From Bidens hawaiensis (Eukaryota; Streptophyta; Magnoliopsida; Asterales; Asteraceae): 64,000 nt of DNA. The notes below the pieces were generated by a model. It searched no databases and was not told the origin of the DNA. It was given only the letters and a program-made list of their open reading frames with translations. Below are positions 31,438 to 44,300 of this stretch, piece by piece (positions within the stretch are counted from its first letter, which is position 1; each line of letters begins with the position of its first letter). Location: the NCBI GenBank assembly GCA_021521415.1, contig JAIQDT010001727.1:124001-188000 (forward strand). The letters are read 5' to 3'. The position numbers and the translations under genes were made by a program.

Positions 31438-31587
31438 GAAGTTTTCATGTGCTCCACAGCCAACTAGGCCAAAACGCGTTGGTGATTGAAGAGGCAAGAC
31501 ATTTACTTATGAACCAAGGATCTCTCTTGTCCACGGCCGATGTGGGATAGCCTAAGAGTGAGACGATGTTGTGTTTGTCAAGGGTTT

Positions 31588-33245
31588 AATAGAATAAGTT
31601 TGGTAAATTTTTGAGCTTGAAGAACATGATTGAATCGAGAACACACATAGCGTAGGTGATTAGGATTTCCATAGTTGAAGCAATTACATTTAGCAAGGTA
31701 TAAACTTTGAGAAAACGTCATAGCGTGGGTTTAGAATTAGACGGCATGGATTGTTGTGGAACGGCTTATGGTACGTGGCAAAAGTTAACAAGATAACCGA
31801 ACGGTTACATGGGGTATGAAATGATATGAGGATTGAATTAAATAGTGATATTGGCAAGTGAAGCGTAACGAGTGAATTTTGACGTAAAATTTATTGTTGT
31901 GAGACGCTATGATTTCTTGAGATTGATTGTTAATTTGATTGACGGCATATAGCTGATGTTTTAGACTTGCGTTTGTTATTGTTGTTGTTATGAGAATGAG
32001 TAGGGGTAAATGGATTGAATTTATTAGCGAATAAGTTAATGAACAAGATTGAATTGATTGTATGTTTTGGAAATTTAGTTGATATTTTAGAGATTGCATA
32101 AGCTATCTACTTGACTAACATGTGGTCATGAATCATTTATAGAAAATAAATGATTTATGTTATTATTGTTTTTTTTATGTTTGAGAAACATCCTATGATT
32201 AATGAAGATGTGATTTAATGAGAAGATGGATAGTGGTGTAGATTTCATATGAGTTATTGTGTAAAACGAAACTTAAATATGTTATGCTGATGTTTATTCA
32301 TAACTTAAGAATAAGTTAGAATCCAAATTTGAAAATCAATGGGTTAATTGAACGAGTGAATGAGCTTTATCAAAGTTTGATATGTTTTGACAAATTAAAA
32401 AAAAAATTGAGATTGAATACTTGAAATATGTTTAATAGTTTATGTATATGACATCATAAGTATAAGAAAGTCATTTGATTATTAAGTTGTGCAATAATAT
32501 TACTGGATAATATAACAACGTGATGAGATGAAAATGTGAAGGCCAATAGTGTGTAAATTGTTTTGATTGGCTCGTGATAACCGAGTCTCAATGAATGAAG
32601 AATTTGCATCTGATCAAGAGAATAAAAATGTTTTGAGTGTATGAATAGATCGAATCAATAGATTTTGATTCAAAAATGATTTGTTAAATAAGGAATTGAA
32701 TAATTTAATAATAGAATAATAGAATAATTGAATAGTTGAATCAAATCATAAATTGTATCGTATAAAATCAAACAAATAAAACAATTAACGAATGTTCTTC
32801 GAGGTGTTGGGTTTCCCATGAGCTTTCCATGGCATTTTGTTTCCCCAATTTATTAGCATACCAAAACCAGAACAAATGTGTTAGTCGGCTTCCCATGAGC
32901 ATCACATGGCAATTTGAATGGCCCAACTTAATTAATGAATCAATTGAGTTTGTCGGCCCATGAGCGTTACATGGCGATTTGACCGACCAAACTAAATGAC
33001 GAATAAACGAACTCAAGCATGAATAGTTGAAACATCTCGTGTATCATCACGGATGATAGTGTTCCAACAAAATATCGCAAATATAACAAATTGTGCAAAT
33101 GTACAGTTGGCGTGTCCATGGCGTCCCATGGGTTTTACACCCGACTAGACATTTTAAAAACAATAAAAGTTGTAACCGTTTGGCCGATTACATTAAACGC
33201 TTAAAGTGTCGGTCGCATGACAATTTCCGCTATGGCGGGGAATCT
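31588..33245. other. AT-rich, no gene
   Basis: No coding sequence supported; small ORFs such as the minus-strand 104-codon frame at 31785-32099 have low-complexity AT-driven composition. A degenerate palindromic array lies at about 32805-33135. Confidence 0.45.
32805..33135. repeat. Degenerate array of CCATG...CATGG hairpins
   Basis: Four units at about 60-90 bp spacing: CCCATGAGCTTTCCATGGC, CCCATGAGCATCACATGGC, CCCATGAGCGTTACATGGC and TCCATGGCGTCCCATGGG. Each has CCATG arms facing each other. Similar in kind to the hairpin arrays in the Gypsy LTRs; may mark a decayed LTR. Confidence 0.65.
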
Positions 33246-33654
33246 TGTCACACTCCCTAGTTTTAACTGAAAACGAACAAAAACAAAGTTGGGAAATTCG
33301 CAAGGAAGTTTCCGACAATAAAAGGCAATCTAATAAAATTTAATATAAATATTTTAAGGTTAAGGCATAGCCTCGAAGTTAAAAAAAATATTTTGAGGAT
33401 TAAACATAGTCTCGGAGCAATAAAATATTTTGATAGTGAAGCATAGCTTCGGAGTTGTGTGTGTGTGCATGACAATATAAATAAACAATTAATTAAACAG
33501 TTAAATAAGTATTTAATTTAGCAAGTAATTACCTAAGCTGTAAACAATCAAATAGAACACATCAGGTAAACAAATAAGCACATATGGGGTTCCTAAGCAT
33601 GTTACTAAGGCACCACCAACAACCTATCTTAAACCTTCGGCTCTGATACTAATC
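33246..33654 (-). mobile_element. Internal-domain fragment with primer-binding site, minus strand
   Basis: On the minus strand TTAGTATCAGAGCC (33652-33639) follows the LTR end TGTGACA at 33655, close to the tRNA-Met primer site. The rest is non-coding, with three copies of an about 45-bp phrase around ATATTTT and CATAGCCTCGGAG (33345-33455). Only the start of the internal domain remains; the left edge, TGTCACACTCCC at 33246, may be another element's end. Confidence 0.55.
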
Positions 33655-34980
33655 TGTCACACCCCAACCTACGGCGGAAATGCCGGGGCGTGAGCTGATT
33701 GCCACATCTCTCAAGATACTATCATGAAATCATAAAGCGACAATATCTAATTAATTAATTTATTGTCAAACAACATTTAAATACAACAAAATAAAGAAAT
33801 TACAAATACAAAACCAACTATTCTTGTATATGTTTATTATCCTAAAGTCATCACTACGTGAGCTTCAGTTCAGTAAGCAATCCAATCTATAACCTGCAAA
33901 TGCGTACAAAATATATATTTGTCAACAACACATGTTGAGTGAGTAGATCACCAGTTTTGACACAAACAAAAATTGTAATAATAATAATGATATAAGTGAA
34001 TAAAAATAGGCAAAACTGTTATCTGTGAGTATAAACAATTAAACCATAGCGCATACATAAACAATCAACCATAAAGAAAGGGCTAAAGCGTTGCCATGCG
34101 AATGGGCATTGGTTACCAAAAATGAGGTGTCGGTGAAACCATTGCCAATGCGATCGGACTCCGGCCACTACGACGGTCGTATGATCATACTATAATGAGA
34201 TTATGTTGGACCTCTCCGAATGCGATTCAAGGAAGCAAGTAACCAAATAGCAAGTAACAGACAATCATTCAATTGATACACAGCACAAAGATCACAGTTT
34301 GCGTTTGAGAAATAATAAGATAAATAATATGATAAATGGTACGCATGTGTCCCCAAAACATTTGAAAACAAGTAAAATAGGGGAGTGATTACTCACCTGA
34401 TCGGATGAATGAAACACAAGTGATAATGTGAGAAAGTTGAACCCCTTCGGGATACACCGACAAAGATCCCTAGTTACATATAATAATATAAATTAATTAT
34501 AAATTATATATCATAATTTAATGATTTAAGATTTCGATGTGATTTGAGTTAAGTATTTTGATTAGAATGTTTATTAATTGATCAATAGATTTGTAATATT
34601 ATTATTGTTGCGGAAACATTATTATTAGCTCAGGTAAATAAATATGAATTAAATATAAAACCATCATATTATTATTTAAATAATATTTAAGTAAATATAT
34701 ATGTGTGTATATATAAATATAACTTATAATATATTAAATACTTGAATACAAACGTTAACTAATATGTATTTATCATACAATATATCTTGGACTATTTAAC
34801 GAAAATTTAATTTTATAAATATAATTATTACATTTAAAATACAATTGTTACAATTTTTAAAGAATGAATTAATAAATTTATAAAGAAGTTCAACGACTAG
34901 AAAGTACCAATAATGGTGTCGGGTGTTAACAAAAAAAAACGATGATTTATTATTATTAAAACATACTTACAACACATACG

Positions 34981-34981
<1 letters not shown>

Positions 34982-35036
<55 letters not shown>
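34982..35036. repeat. TA microsatellite
   Basis: About 26 TA units with one G interruption near 35013. Confidence 0.95.
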
Positions 35037-35055
35037 TAACCGAAAGCTTTTAACA

Positions 35056-35056
35056 A

Positions 35057-35087
<31 letters not shown>

Positions 35088-35092
35088 GTAAT
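35056..35092. repeat. AAT microsatellite
   Basis: About 12 AAT units, 19 bp after the TA tract, within the same LTR. Confidence 0.95.
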
Positions 35093-36051
35093 AAGAAACA
35101 TAAATCCCACTGTGACGGCTTTTAATAAGAAAATAATGTTTATTTGATAAATATTATTAATTACAATTATCCTATAAATCATTTAATACTTAAACTAAAT
35201 AAATGATAATAAAAATAAAAATCAGCCTTATCTGGCCACTGGTCTACTCAATCAAGTAGTTAAAACATGAGAAAATTCTTTTATATTCAATACTTGTGTT
35301 ACACCCCTAATCAACAACAAACCCTAGATCTGCAATCGATTAAACTGATTCGTTTTTGTTCAATTAGTGTTAGGGTTATTGATAGACGGATCAAAACGAA
35401 TCTGAAACATACTTTAATTACCTCGTACGACGATGGATTATCAGTGTAATAGAGGAGGACAGTAGCGGCTGCAACATGAACTAGAACACGATTAACAAGT
35501 GACGGTAAATCAATTGCTTCAACAGTTGGGTTCGCGAGATGGAGTGGATGGATTGCTCAGAATTAATTGGACTATTATCATGCTTAACAAACCAAAATCG
35601 TTTCATAACTATAGACGGTTTGGTAATTTTGTTAGCATAATCAAATTAGGATTCATTTTCCTGAATTAGTTGAGGGATAATGACGGTTTCTAGTTTACCA
35701 ATGATTTAGTATGATCAATTCTAATTGTAATTACGAGAAGTAAGCTGCAAGAAATCAATCGGGTATCGGTTAAGATATGGATACGGGTTCTTGGGTAACT
35801 GGGTTATTGGGTTAAAATATTATTATGAAATCTTTTAAGATATTTACAGTTTAGTCCCTTACTTTAAGAGTGAAAATATTATGAGGTTAAAAAGTTGTAT
35901 ATAAACCAAAGTTAAAATAATAAATAAAGATAAAGAAAGAAAAAAAAAGTATACGGTAAATAGTTAATTATTATATTGATTAAATTACCCAAAACAAAAA
36001 CGGGTCGGGTACCGATTAACAAATAATATATAGAGAAACTGAGTTGTTACA

Positions 36052-36595
36052 TTTTTGAGACCCAGCAATTATAAAACAATAATGTAACATAAAATCCATC
36101 ATTTTGATTATATCTAAGGTTTCGGTTTACAAAACGGGTTGGTTTACATAATAAAACAAATACAAAAGTGACCCGAAATTGACGAATGTCACATTTAGTA
36201 TTGGTAGCATATCAAACGTAACGAGAATCGACCTAATGTCAATTTTTGTTTACATAACGAAAACAGACTGAATTCGTGTATACTCACTACATCAACGTCT
36301 GGCACTGACAATGCTAGGGTTTTGATGCCATTTGTTTTTCTTTGTTTTAGTTTCGATACCATAACGCACGTAACGAAAACCGACCGAACCATCAAAGCCA
36401 CAACTTCAACAACAACCCAATTTTAATAACATTGAAAATGCAAATTGTAACGTATAAATAACAAATGTTTCATATACATTAAACAGCAAAATACATTTGT
36501 GTTTGGAAACCTTAGGTTGACTTGTGTGACATGGTGTAAATGGCGGATTTAGCCCAAAGAGAGGGTGGGCTCAGGCCCACCGTCCAGCCCATATA
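36052..36595. other. Intergenic, no gene recognised
   Basis: AT-rich with GGTTTCGGTTTACAAAACGGG-like and TAACGAGAATCGACC-like phrases repeated loosely at about 36120 and 36220. Small ORFs are not supported. Confidence 0.4.
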
Positions 36596-37212
36596 TCTAT
36601 AATATATATAAACGAAAATATAAAAATCATACGTGTCGCAATGTGGTTGCTTCCCCTTTTTTTGGAGTCACAAGATTTGCTTGATATTTAAATGAAGACT
36701 TCTCATGCATTTAACCCGAATTAATGGGTATGAGTCTTACCAAACCCATATATTCATTAAACGGGTTATAACATCTCATTAAATTAAAAATTATTCTCAT
36801 CAAATTATTTATGTAAAAATCCTATAAAATAGGATATAATAAAATTAATAGCTTATTTATTTTAAAAAAGATATATATATTATTTAAATTAAAAAACCAA
36901 TTTGATACTAAAAAAATAAACGGGTCTTGGGTCTTATCAAACCATAAGTATATTATTAATTTTCATAAATATTATTTATAATTAGAAAACCAATTTTACA
37001 GTAAAAAAATTAAATGGGTCTTGGATCTCAACAAAATTATATAACGTTTAAACCGGGTTATAACATCTCATTTATTTGTGAAACAATTTATCATAAAACC
37101 ATAAGTATATTATTAATTTTCATACAATAAAAAAATATAAATTCAAAAAAATAAATAAATATCAGAACAAACAATATAAAACAACCCCCGTAATACGGGG
37201 GATAAAAACTAG
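36596..37212 (+). mobile_element. Non-autonomous Helitron, first of a tandem pair
   Basis: Begins TCTATAATATATATAAACG after an A and ends with hairpin arms CCCCCGTA/TACGGGGG, then ATAAAAACTAG at 37212 with a T following. That is the canonical 5' TC, 3' hairpin, CTAG and A/T insertion context. 617 bp, no coding capacity. Confidence 0.85.
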
Positions 37213-37714
37213 TATAATATATATAAACGAAAATCCAAAAATCCTAGGTGTCGCGATGTGGTCGCTACCCCATTTTTTGAGTCACCAGATTTGCTTGATT
37301 TTTAAATGGAGCATTCTCATGCATTTTACCCGAATTCACGGATATAGGTCTTACCAAACCCATATATTCCTTAAATGGGTTATAACATCTCATTAAATTA
37401 AAAATTATTCTCACCAAATTTTTTTGATGTGAAATTCCTATAAAATATGATATACTAAAAATTATTATTTTTTAAAAAATATTATTTATAATTAAAAAAC
37501 TATTTTATAGTAAAAAAAAATAAGCGGGTCTTGGGTCTTACCAAACACAGATAACTTTTTATAACATCTTAGTTATTTGTGAAACCTTTTTATCATCAAA
37601 CTCTAAGTATATTATAAATTCATTACAATAAATAAAATTATACCCAAAAAGGTACATAAATATTAAAAACAAGTAATGTAAAACAGCCCCTGTAATACGG
37701 GTGATAAAAACTAG
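37213..37714 (+). mobile_element. Non-autonomous Helitron, second of a tandem pair
   Basis: Starts directly at the first copy's end with TATAATATATATAAACG (the initial TC is missing) and ends CCCCTGTAATACGGGTGATAAAAACTAG at 37714, followed by T. Internal sequence is a diverged copy of the first element (shared TCGCRATGTGGT, GCATTTAACCCGAATT-like and AAACGGGTTATAACATCTC-like blocks). Same family, head to tail. Confidence 0.8.
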
Positions 37715-38637
37715 TATTTCATATAATAGATAGCCTATTTCTCATGTTTAAGACCCAATGCCCACCTTGAAAATTACAAGTTAAGGCCCAGTGCCCACCA
37801 TGAAAAATACAAGCCCAAGGCCCAACCCAACCTTTTCTTTTAAACTTAAAAAAAACTGATAGGGAATTATTTATTGGATGAAATCGCAATAAAAAGGCTA
37901 TATTGATTTACATGTTCAGATGTCATGCCAATATGCCATTATATAGGCCATATATTACAAGGAAACAATTATGAATGGGGAGTGATATATGGAATAATTC
38001 TAGAGAATTTTAATATATTACAAGAAAAGAATTATGAATGGGGAGTGATACATGGAATAATTCTAGGGAATTTTAATACAAAATATTGAATATTTAGCCT
38101 TTTGAATATGTTGCCAAATTATGTGAGGTTTCCTTGTTTAAAATCCATCCATGATTTGTGCTATTACACTGTTTGCGGCATCATCCAAGGTTTTTACTTC
38201 CTTGGAGTTAATAACTAGGTTAATACGTTACGTGGACTTATTTATTGGCATATCATCAGATGGCTTGTTTTACTTATAAACAATAGAATAATAGAATAGT
38301 AATTAGTAGTAGTAGTAATATAGAATTAAGTTTTTTAAATTTTATATGTTTCTTTATAATCTTGATTCCAATAAGTTTTTGTGTTGGTTTATAATAGTGT
38401 ATAATATTTTATAGTCTTCTAAGTTGTGCCGAACATTATTTTCTTGTCTACATAAAAAAATTTTAGATCTATTTTAGCTTATTTAGTGAATTAGTGATTT
38501 TATCATGACTCATTTAGTGAATTTGTGATGTCTTTTAAAGTAAAACAAATTGAAATGTTTAAGGAAATGCTTATTTTTTACTAAATAAGAAATTGTGTTG
38601 TTTTGGTTTGTGGAAATTTGTTTATATTTAGTTTTCA
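37715..38637. other. Intergenic, with a short direct duplication
   Basis: No gene. A roughly 60-bp phrase with AATTATGAATGGGGAGTGATA and TGGAATAATTCTAG is directly repeated at about 37970 and 38030. The right end is the Helitron insertion flank. Confidence 0.5.
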
Positions 38638-38660
38638 CTAGGTTATTGACCCGTGGGCGC
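38638..38660 (-). other. Helitron 3' terminus of the RepHel element
   Basis: Minus strand: hairpin CCCTTGG / CCCACGGG (one mismatch), spacer TCAATAAC, CTAG at 38641-38638, then T. Hairpin plus spacer length fit a termination signal for rolling-circle transposition. It lies 227 bp downstream of the helicase stop. Confidence 0.75.
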
Positions 38661-38864
38661 CAAGGGTGGAAAAATATAAACTTTTTAACATGAACCGGTA
38701 ATATTAAATTGGAAAACATAAGTTTATACATACATGTCGAGACAACAAATCAAATACACAATGGTTAATAATGTGGGTAACAAAATAAAAACTTTACTAA
38801 ACATAACTTTAAAAGCAAAATAAACTGCATTTTACAATAATTCTATAGATTAAAAATAACAATT

Positions 38865-41362
38865 TCATATATTACTAAAGAGTTCCTTATAAACAACATT
38901 TGTAGTTTTATTTGTCACTTTTCCTTCCTTGTCTAATATAAGCATTTTCACACCGTCTCTACTCTTCACTCGTGATAAAGCAACATATAGTTGACCATGC
39001 GTAAACACCGGTGCTCGTACGTATATGCCAACTCTTGCGAGTGATTGGCCTTGACTTTTGTTAATGGTCATTGCAAAACAAACCGAAACAGGAAACTGTC
39101 ATTGTTTTAATTTGAATGGCAGTTTCTTATATATAGGAGTTAGACCACTACGAGTTATATAAGTGTGAAACCCAATATTGGTACCTGAAATTACCTTGAC
39201 TTCGATAAAAGGCCTCCCCATACTAATAACTTGTAATCTGGTTCCATTGCATAAACCGTTCTTTTGATCAATATTCCTTAGTAGCATTATCGGCACACCA
39301 ACTTTTGGAACCAATCGATGATTAGGCATACCAGAAATCTTTAAACCATTTAGAAAATCCGGTGAGTGTCATGCTGCATAGAAACCAGGACCAACACTTT
39401 CAGAGTTGTCTAAACTATCATAACTAAGATATTCAACTTCTTCGCCAGGAAAAATAGACAAAAATCTGTCATTAATTTATTCGACAACCTCATTTAAAGG
39501 TGCGAGTATGGCCCTTTCTTGGAAATATATAATATCATTACATTTTTCCAATAATGCAGGATAAAGAAAATCAATCAAATCAGAAAGAGGATCGTTAGAA
39601 TCACGAATCAAAAAATCATCCGGTATCTCTATAATGGCGTTACCATCATTGTCATCACCAAGTTTTCCTTCACCGAGCTCCAACAACCATTCAGCAAATC
39701 TAATGGTGTCTTCCAAATTTGATGATTGGCATCCGACAGTTAACCTCATGTTTTTGGTTAACCTAAGAACCTTGCATTTGGTCCAAATATGGGATGAACT
39801 AAGTGAAGCATTAACAATGTCACTACGTGACCCATTTTGTACCACGGGTAGGATTTGTCTGAAATCACCACCAAAAACAATCACTTTACCACCAAATGGA
39901 TGTTCACAGTTCCTACGGTTACCATCTATTATAACATCTTTTAAAGTCCTATCCAAGGCTTTAAAAGCATGTTTATGTATCATAGGAGCCTCGTCCCAGA
40001 TAATAAGATCAGTTTTGTTGATTAAGTTGCAAATATCTGGATTTCGTTTTATTGAACATGTAGAATCCTCAGTTAGATTTATAGGAATTAAAAATCTAGA
40101 GTGAGCGGTTCCACCTCCCTCAAGTAACAAAGATACTATACCGCTGGAGGCAACGTTTAAAACAATTTTACGTTTTGATCTTATGGAAGCTGATAATGTC
40201 TTCCATAAAAAGGTTTTTCCCGTCCCTCCATGACCGTACACAAAAAAATACCACCCCTCTTTTTATCAATTGCTTCCATTATTTGATTATATACATCTCG
40301 CTGCTCATCCATTAATGAAATAAAAAGACGTTCAAACTCACTAGTCATCACTTCTATGTCATACGCTAGCTCCTAATTCATAAAACGATTTGTTGATGCC
40401 AAAATACTATCATCATCAGGGAAAGGCATTGTAGGAAAACAACGGAGAGTACAATTATTTCTGAGAAGGAAGTTCTCAATTTCAAGTAACGCGAGGTTCT
40501 TTAGTTGTGTCTCTGAAAGCACCAAATCTGTAACGATAAATATAAAATATTTAAACTGACTATTTAACTTAACATTTTTATGAATGTGTGAAAGAAGTTC
40601 AAAAAATAACAAACTAAAAATAATTGTACCTGGATTTTTCTGGTCATTTTGTTGTTTGTAAAGAATTCCATCAATTAAATAATGCCAACACTTTTCCCAT
40701 ACATCGTCCGGTCTAGATAAACTGTATGTGATTAACATTGTAGCAAATAAACTACGTAAATAATAACCACTTGCAGTATGACTTGCTTCTTCAGTAGCTT
40801 CTATATACTCGTTGTCATCGTCTAGAAGCCCTCTTTTATAACACGCATCCCTGTAAGTAGCACACACTTCACCATCAACAGTACGAATATCTTCAAAACA
40901 CAGGCCTTTAATATTGTTCAACAAAATTCTTAGATAGTATGCTTCATTGAAAGCCGGAGGGACATGATGAACACGACCAATTGAGAAACCTCATTTACGT
41001 AGGTCCCAAACCCTTTCATCGGGTTTCCAAACAAATTTTGTTGGAAACTCAGCGTAGGTTAGCGTTCGAGCAAGACCATATTACCGATTACACTCCATCC
41101 AAGCAATGAATTTTGAAGAACCAACACTCGGTTTGTTTAAAACGTCTTCCACGTCGTCGTCATCTACGAAAACAACAGTTTGTTGTCTAGGTAAATGAAA
41201 CGGAAGCCGAGTCACAGAAGGTACTCTGTAATGGACGTCAAAAGCAAAAATTCTCCATGCAGCCTCACATGCAGAGAGATATCTGCAATCACAAAACGCC
41301 TTAACTTCGTCGACCACTTCTCCTTGATTATCAGTCTTGTCTTGTACAAGTGATATAGTAGC
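38865..41362 (-). pseudogene. Helitron helicase half of RepHel (Pif1-like), broken
   Basis: Minus strand, starting just past the Gypsy junction with ATISLVQDKTDNQGE, then CRYLSACEAAWRIF, YLRSLFATMLITYS, an intron at 40629-40528 (GT...AG, 102 bp), and the SF1B helicase core. Core motifs: Walker A GHGGTGKTFLWKTL (about 40235), Walker B LIIWDEAPM (about 39990), GGDFRQILPVV (about 39855), GVPIMLLRNID, TINKSQGQSL (about 39060), YVALSRVK. Stops occur near 41081, 40991, 40373, 39477, 39370 and 39099, and a shift lies near 40245. The final in-frame stop is at 38865. Domain order and motif spacing match plant Helitron helicases. Confidence 0.9.
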
Positions 41363-44300
41363 ACGATTCCGGCAAATCCAGGTATACCCTAGCCGGTATA
41401 TACTATTTACGTGTCATTTAATATTGATTATATGAGTTATAGTACGTTTATACGAGTATATATGATTCATAGTACGAATCATACTCGATTATATAGTGAA
41501 TCGTATTGGAATTACAATTAACCAATGAACGATTATTGAAACCCGAACGAATCGGGAATTACATTATAGACGAAGTATATAATGTTTAGTGATGTTTACG
41601 AAGTATTAATGCTTCGGGATAAGTGAATTATAGCACAGAAAAAGGATTTCGATTTATTAGTACGTCGGTACGATAAACGAAACCTTTAACATCAAACCAA
41701 GCAAGAGACGATCGATCAAGCCGAAAAAGATGCGTAATTATTAATAATATGATGTTTTAAGTCAATAAACGTCATGGGTTAAGTTTTTTAAAGTTTTTAA
41801 GTCGGTTTTATGTAAATTTTATTTTAACCCGAAAAACGACCATTTTGGGCTCGTTTTAAGCCGAATTACGCGTTTAAACGAGAAACGAACTGAACCAGAT
41901 TATCCAAAACATTATCCGGATTACGGAAATCCGAATATGTGGCTTAGAATGGACTTGTGGGTCCCATCCCACCCCATATGGTGGACCGATCGGCCCACCC
42001 CTTCCATAATATCATTTCATTTTTCTTTTTACAATATCAAACTCTCTCAAATCTCTTCATACATTTCAAGTGTTCATCCAAATTCATCACTTTTAACCAA
42101 GAACACAAGGTATAAACATGTTATAATGCATAATCTTTGGTGTTGATTTCTTAATTTTGAGTTGTTTTGCAAGAACAAGAGGTTCCAAGTGAAATATGGG
42201 TGAAAACCCGAGATGGAACCGATCCTTGCTTGATCAAGTGATGTATACAAGTTATACACGGGATCTTGGTCCAAGAAACGAGTTAAAAGTGTCAATAACG
42301 AATTTTTACGGTTAAAATCTTTAAAAATGAATTTCCAAGTGAAAGACGGGTGAAAACCCGAGATGAAACCGACTCTTGCATGATCAAGAGATGTATACAA
42401 GTTATACAAGAGATCTTGGTCCAAGAAATGAGTAAAAAGAGTCGAGAACGGATTTTTACGGTTAAAACCTTTGTTTTTATATCAAAACCGACACTATGAA
42501 AGAAATGGTTTGATTGTTGGTGTAACTTGCTTGGTATAGTGTTATTGTGCTTGTAAGTGTTGTATCTAGTGGCTAGCAAAGGCTAGAAACCAAGATCTTT
42601 GCGATCTAACGCTAGAAAACACAAGATAGTTCGGTTTTCGCGTGGTTTATGTATTTTGGACAGATTGTAGTACGCTTAGAGTCAGGTCACGAAATTTCAC
42701 AGAGATGATCTACACATGAAAATATGAGATCTTTGAATTTTTGGTAATTTTTGGATAAAGGATGAATATTTGGTGAATTTAATGCTCGGTTTTATCCAAA
42801 AATGATGAAAAATAGCTAAACTTGATGAAAAATTCTGGAAAATTTAGGATAAGCTTTTTATAACATATAAAAGTCACACACAAAATTTGAGCTCAGTTGG
42901 AGAAGTCTAAGGGGGCTTTTCGGTAAAACGAGTTCTAGGGCTTTCTAGCTCGGTTTTTGTGAAAACAGCTTGAAAAAAATGAGTTTTGGGTTCTGGAAAA
43001 ATTCCAGGGAGTTATGAGGATGGCATGGATCATCTCGGAAAAATTTGGGATTTTTCTAAAGTCTTTTGGTATTTTTGACATATTTAGTGTTTTAATGATG
43101 ATTAAAAATAGATAAATAAATGTAAATATAAAAATTAAATCTGGAAAATTTTTATAAAATTTCTTACTGTCAAAATAAGTGTTGTGTAAAATTTCAAGAC
43201 CCGAGACTAAACGGGTAATTATTTGTGCTAAAAAGAACATAAAAACAAATTTTTAAAGCTTAAAATGTGTAAACCGGCAAAACTCGCATAAGCGAGCTGA
43301 CTGGTATATAAAAACCTAAAAATGGACCATTTTCATAATACTAAGTAAATTAAATAAAAGTAAATCATCCGAAAATAATTCGGATGATTTGGGTAATTTT
43401 ACCCGATTTTACTGTTTCCGGCACCTAAATGACGGAAACGGGCCCCGCGGCCAAACGGGGTGTCCAAACCGAGCTCTAATTTCATCACTTTAACTAAAAT
43501 AACAGTCAAACACCATTTTTGGGTCGGTTGTGAACAAACTCATTTTTGAAACTAAAAACGGATAACCGTGCTAGGCACGCAAATCAAGGAAAACATAAAA
43601 ATCATAATTTTGACCGTCAGACTCTAAGTAATGTCACAATCTGAGCCCTTAGAAGTGTCACGGGGTTAACATTGTCCCCGGATCGAGTACAGTACTGGGT
43701 TAACAATGTCCCCAGATGTACCGATTGGCACGGATTTAATTTATGGGAATTATATAGTAACGACTTAGATATCATATTACAGATCCAGGCTTATAGCAGT
43801 TCATTGTAGCACGCCCCGACTCACAGAAAGGTGAGTTTTCACGAGCCCCTTTTACTGAACTGTTTTAAGTATTTTCCCGGGGCGGAAAGCATGTCTTTAT
43901 TAAAGTATTTAAGTACATACCGATCGTATGGAAACACTTGTATATTTATATATATATGGTTTGATGCACAGAATATATAAATTGTTCATTGTGTGGGATT
44001 GTTCTGGGGTAACATAGTTCCCAGAGGTTATTATTGTTCTGGGGTAACTTAGTTCCCAGAGGTTATTATTGTTCTGGGGTAACTTAGTTCCCAGAGGTTA
44101 TTATTGTTCTGGGGTAACATAGTTCCCGGAGGTTATTATTGTTCTGGGGTAACATAGTTCCCGGAGGTTATTATTGTTCTGGGGAAACTTAGTTCCCAGA
44201 GGTTATAAATGTTCTGGGGAAACATAGTTCCCAGCATAATTACATTGCTAATAAATGATTATTAAAATGATCTGTCAGTGTTTATTTAAATTAGTGAAAC

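Larger units (their letters stand above)
30637..31587 (-). mobile_element. Cassandra-type TRIM retrotransposon, tandem LTR-int-LTR-int-LTR
   Basis: Three LTRs (30637-30932, 31015-31213, 31296-31587) separated by two 82-bp internal domains. On the minus strand each internal domain begins GGTGGTATCAAAGCCAC, a near match to the initiator tRNA-Met primer site, and has no coding capacity. The LTRs carry sequence related to the 3' two-thirds of 5S rRNA, the hallmark of Cassandra TRIMs. The middle LTR lacks that part. The left-end flank is T-rich; the right LTR end is eroded (TTTA for GTTACA) and no target duplication could be fixed. Elements of this kind depend on proteins of other retrotransposons. 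Confidence 0.85.
33655..36051 (-). repeat. Long Gypsy-type LTR, minus strand (5' LTR of a truncated element)
   Basis: Starts TGTCACACCCCAACC and ends GTTGTTACA on the plus strand (TG...CA in both readings), about 2.4 kb, with the PBS next to its left end. AT-rich, with microsatellites in the middle. A second LTR is not in the window, and the bases flanking both ends do not match, consistent with a truncated element rather than a solo LTR. Superfamily inferred from LTR length and primer site. Confidence 0.6.

Noticed and set aside
42074..42579. Conserved protein genes, duplicated at 59343-59848
   Set aside because: The two identical pairs of small ORFs are simply the two LTRs of the outer Gypsy; the frames are antisense and translate a local direct repeat.
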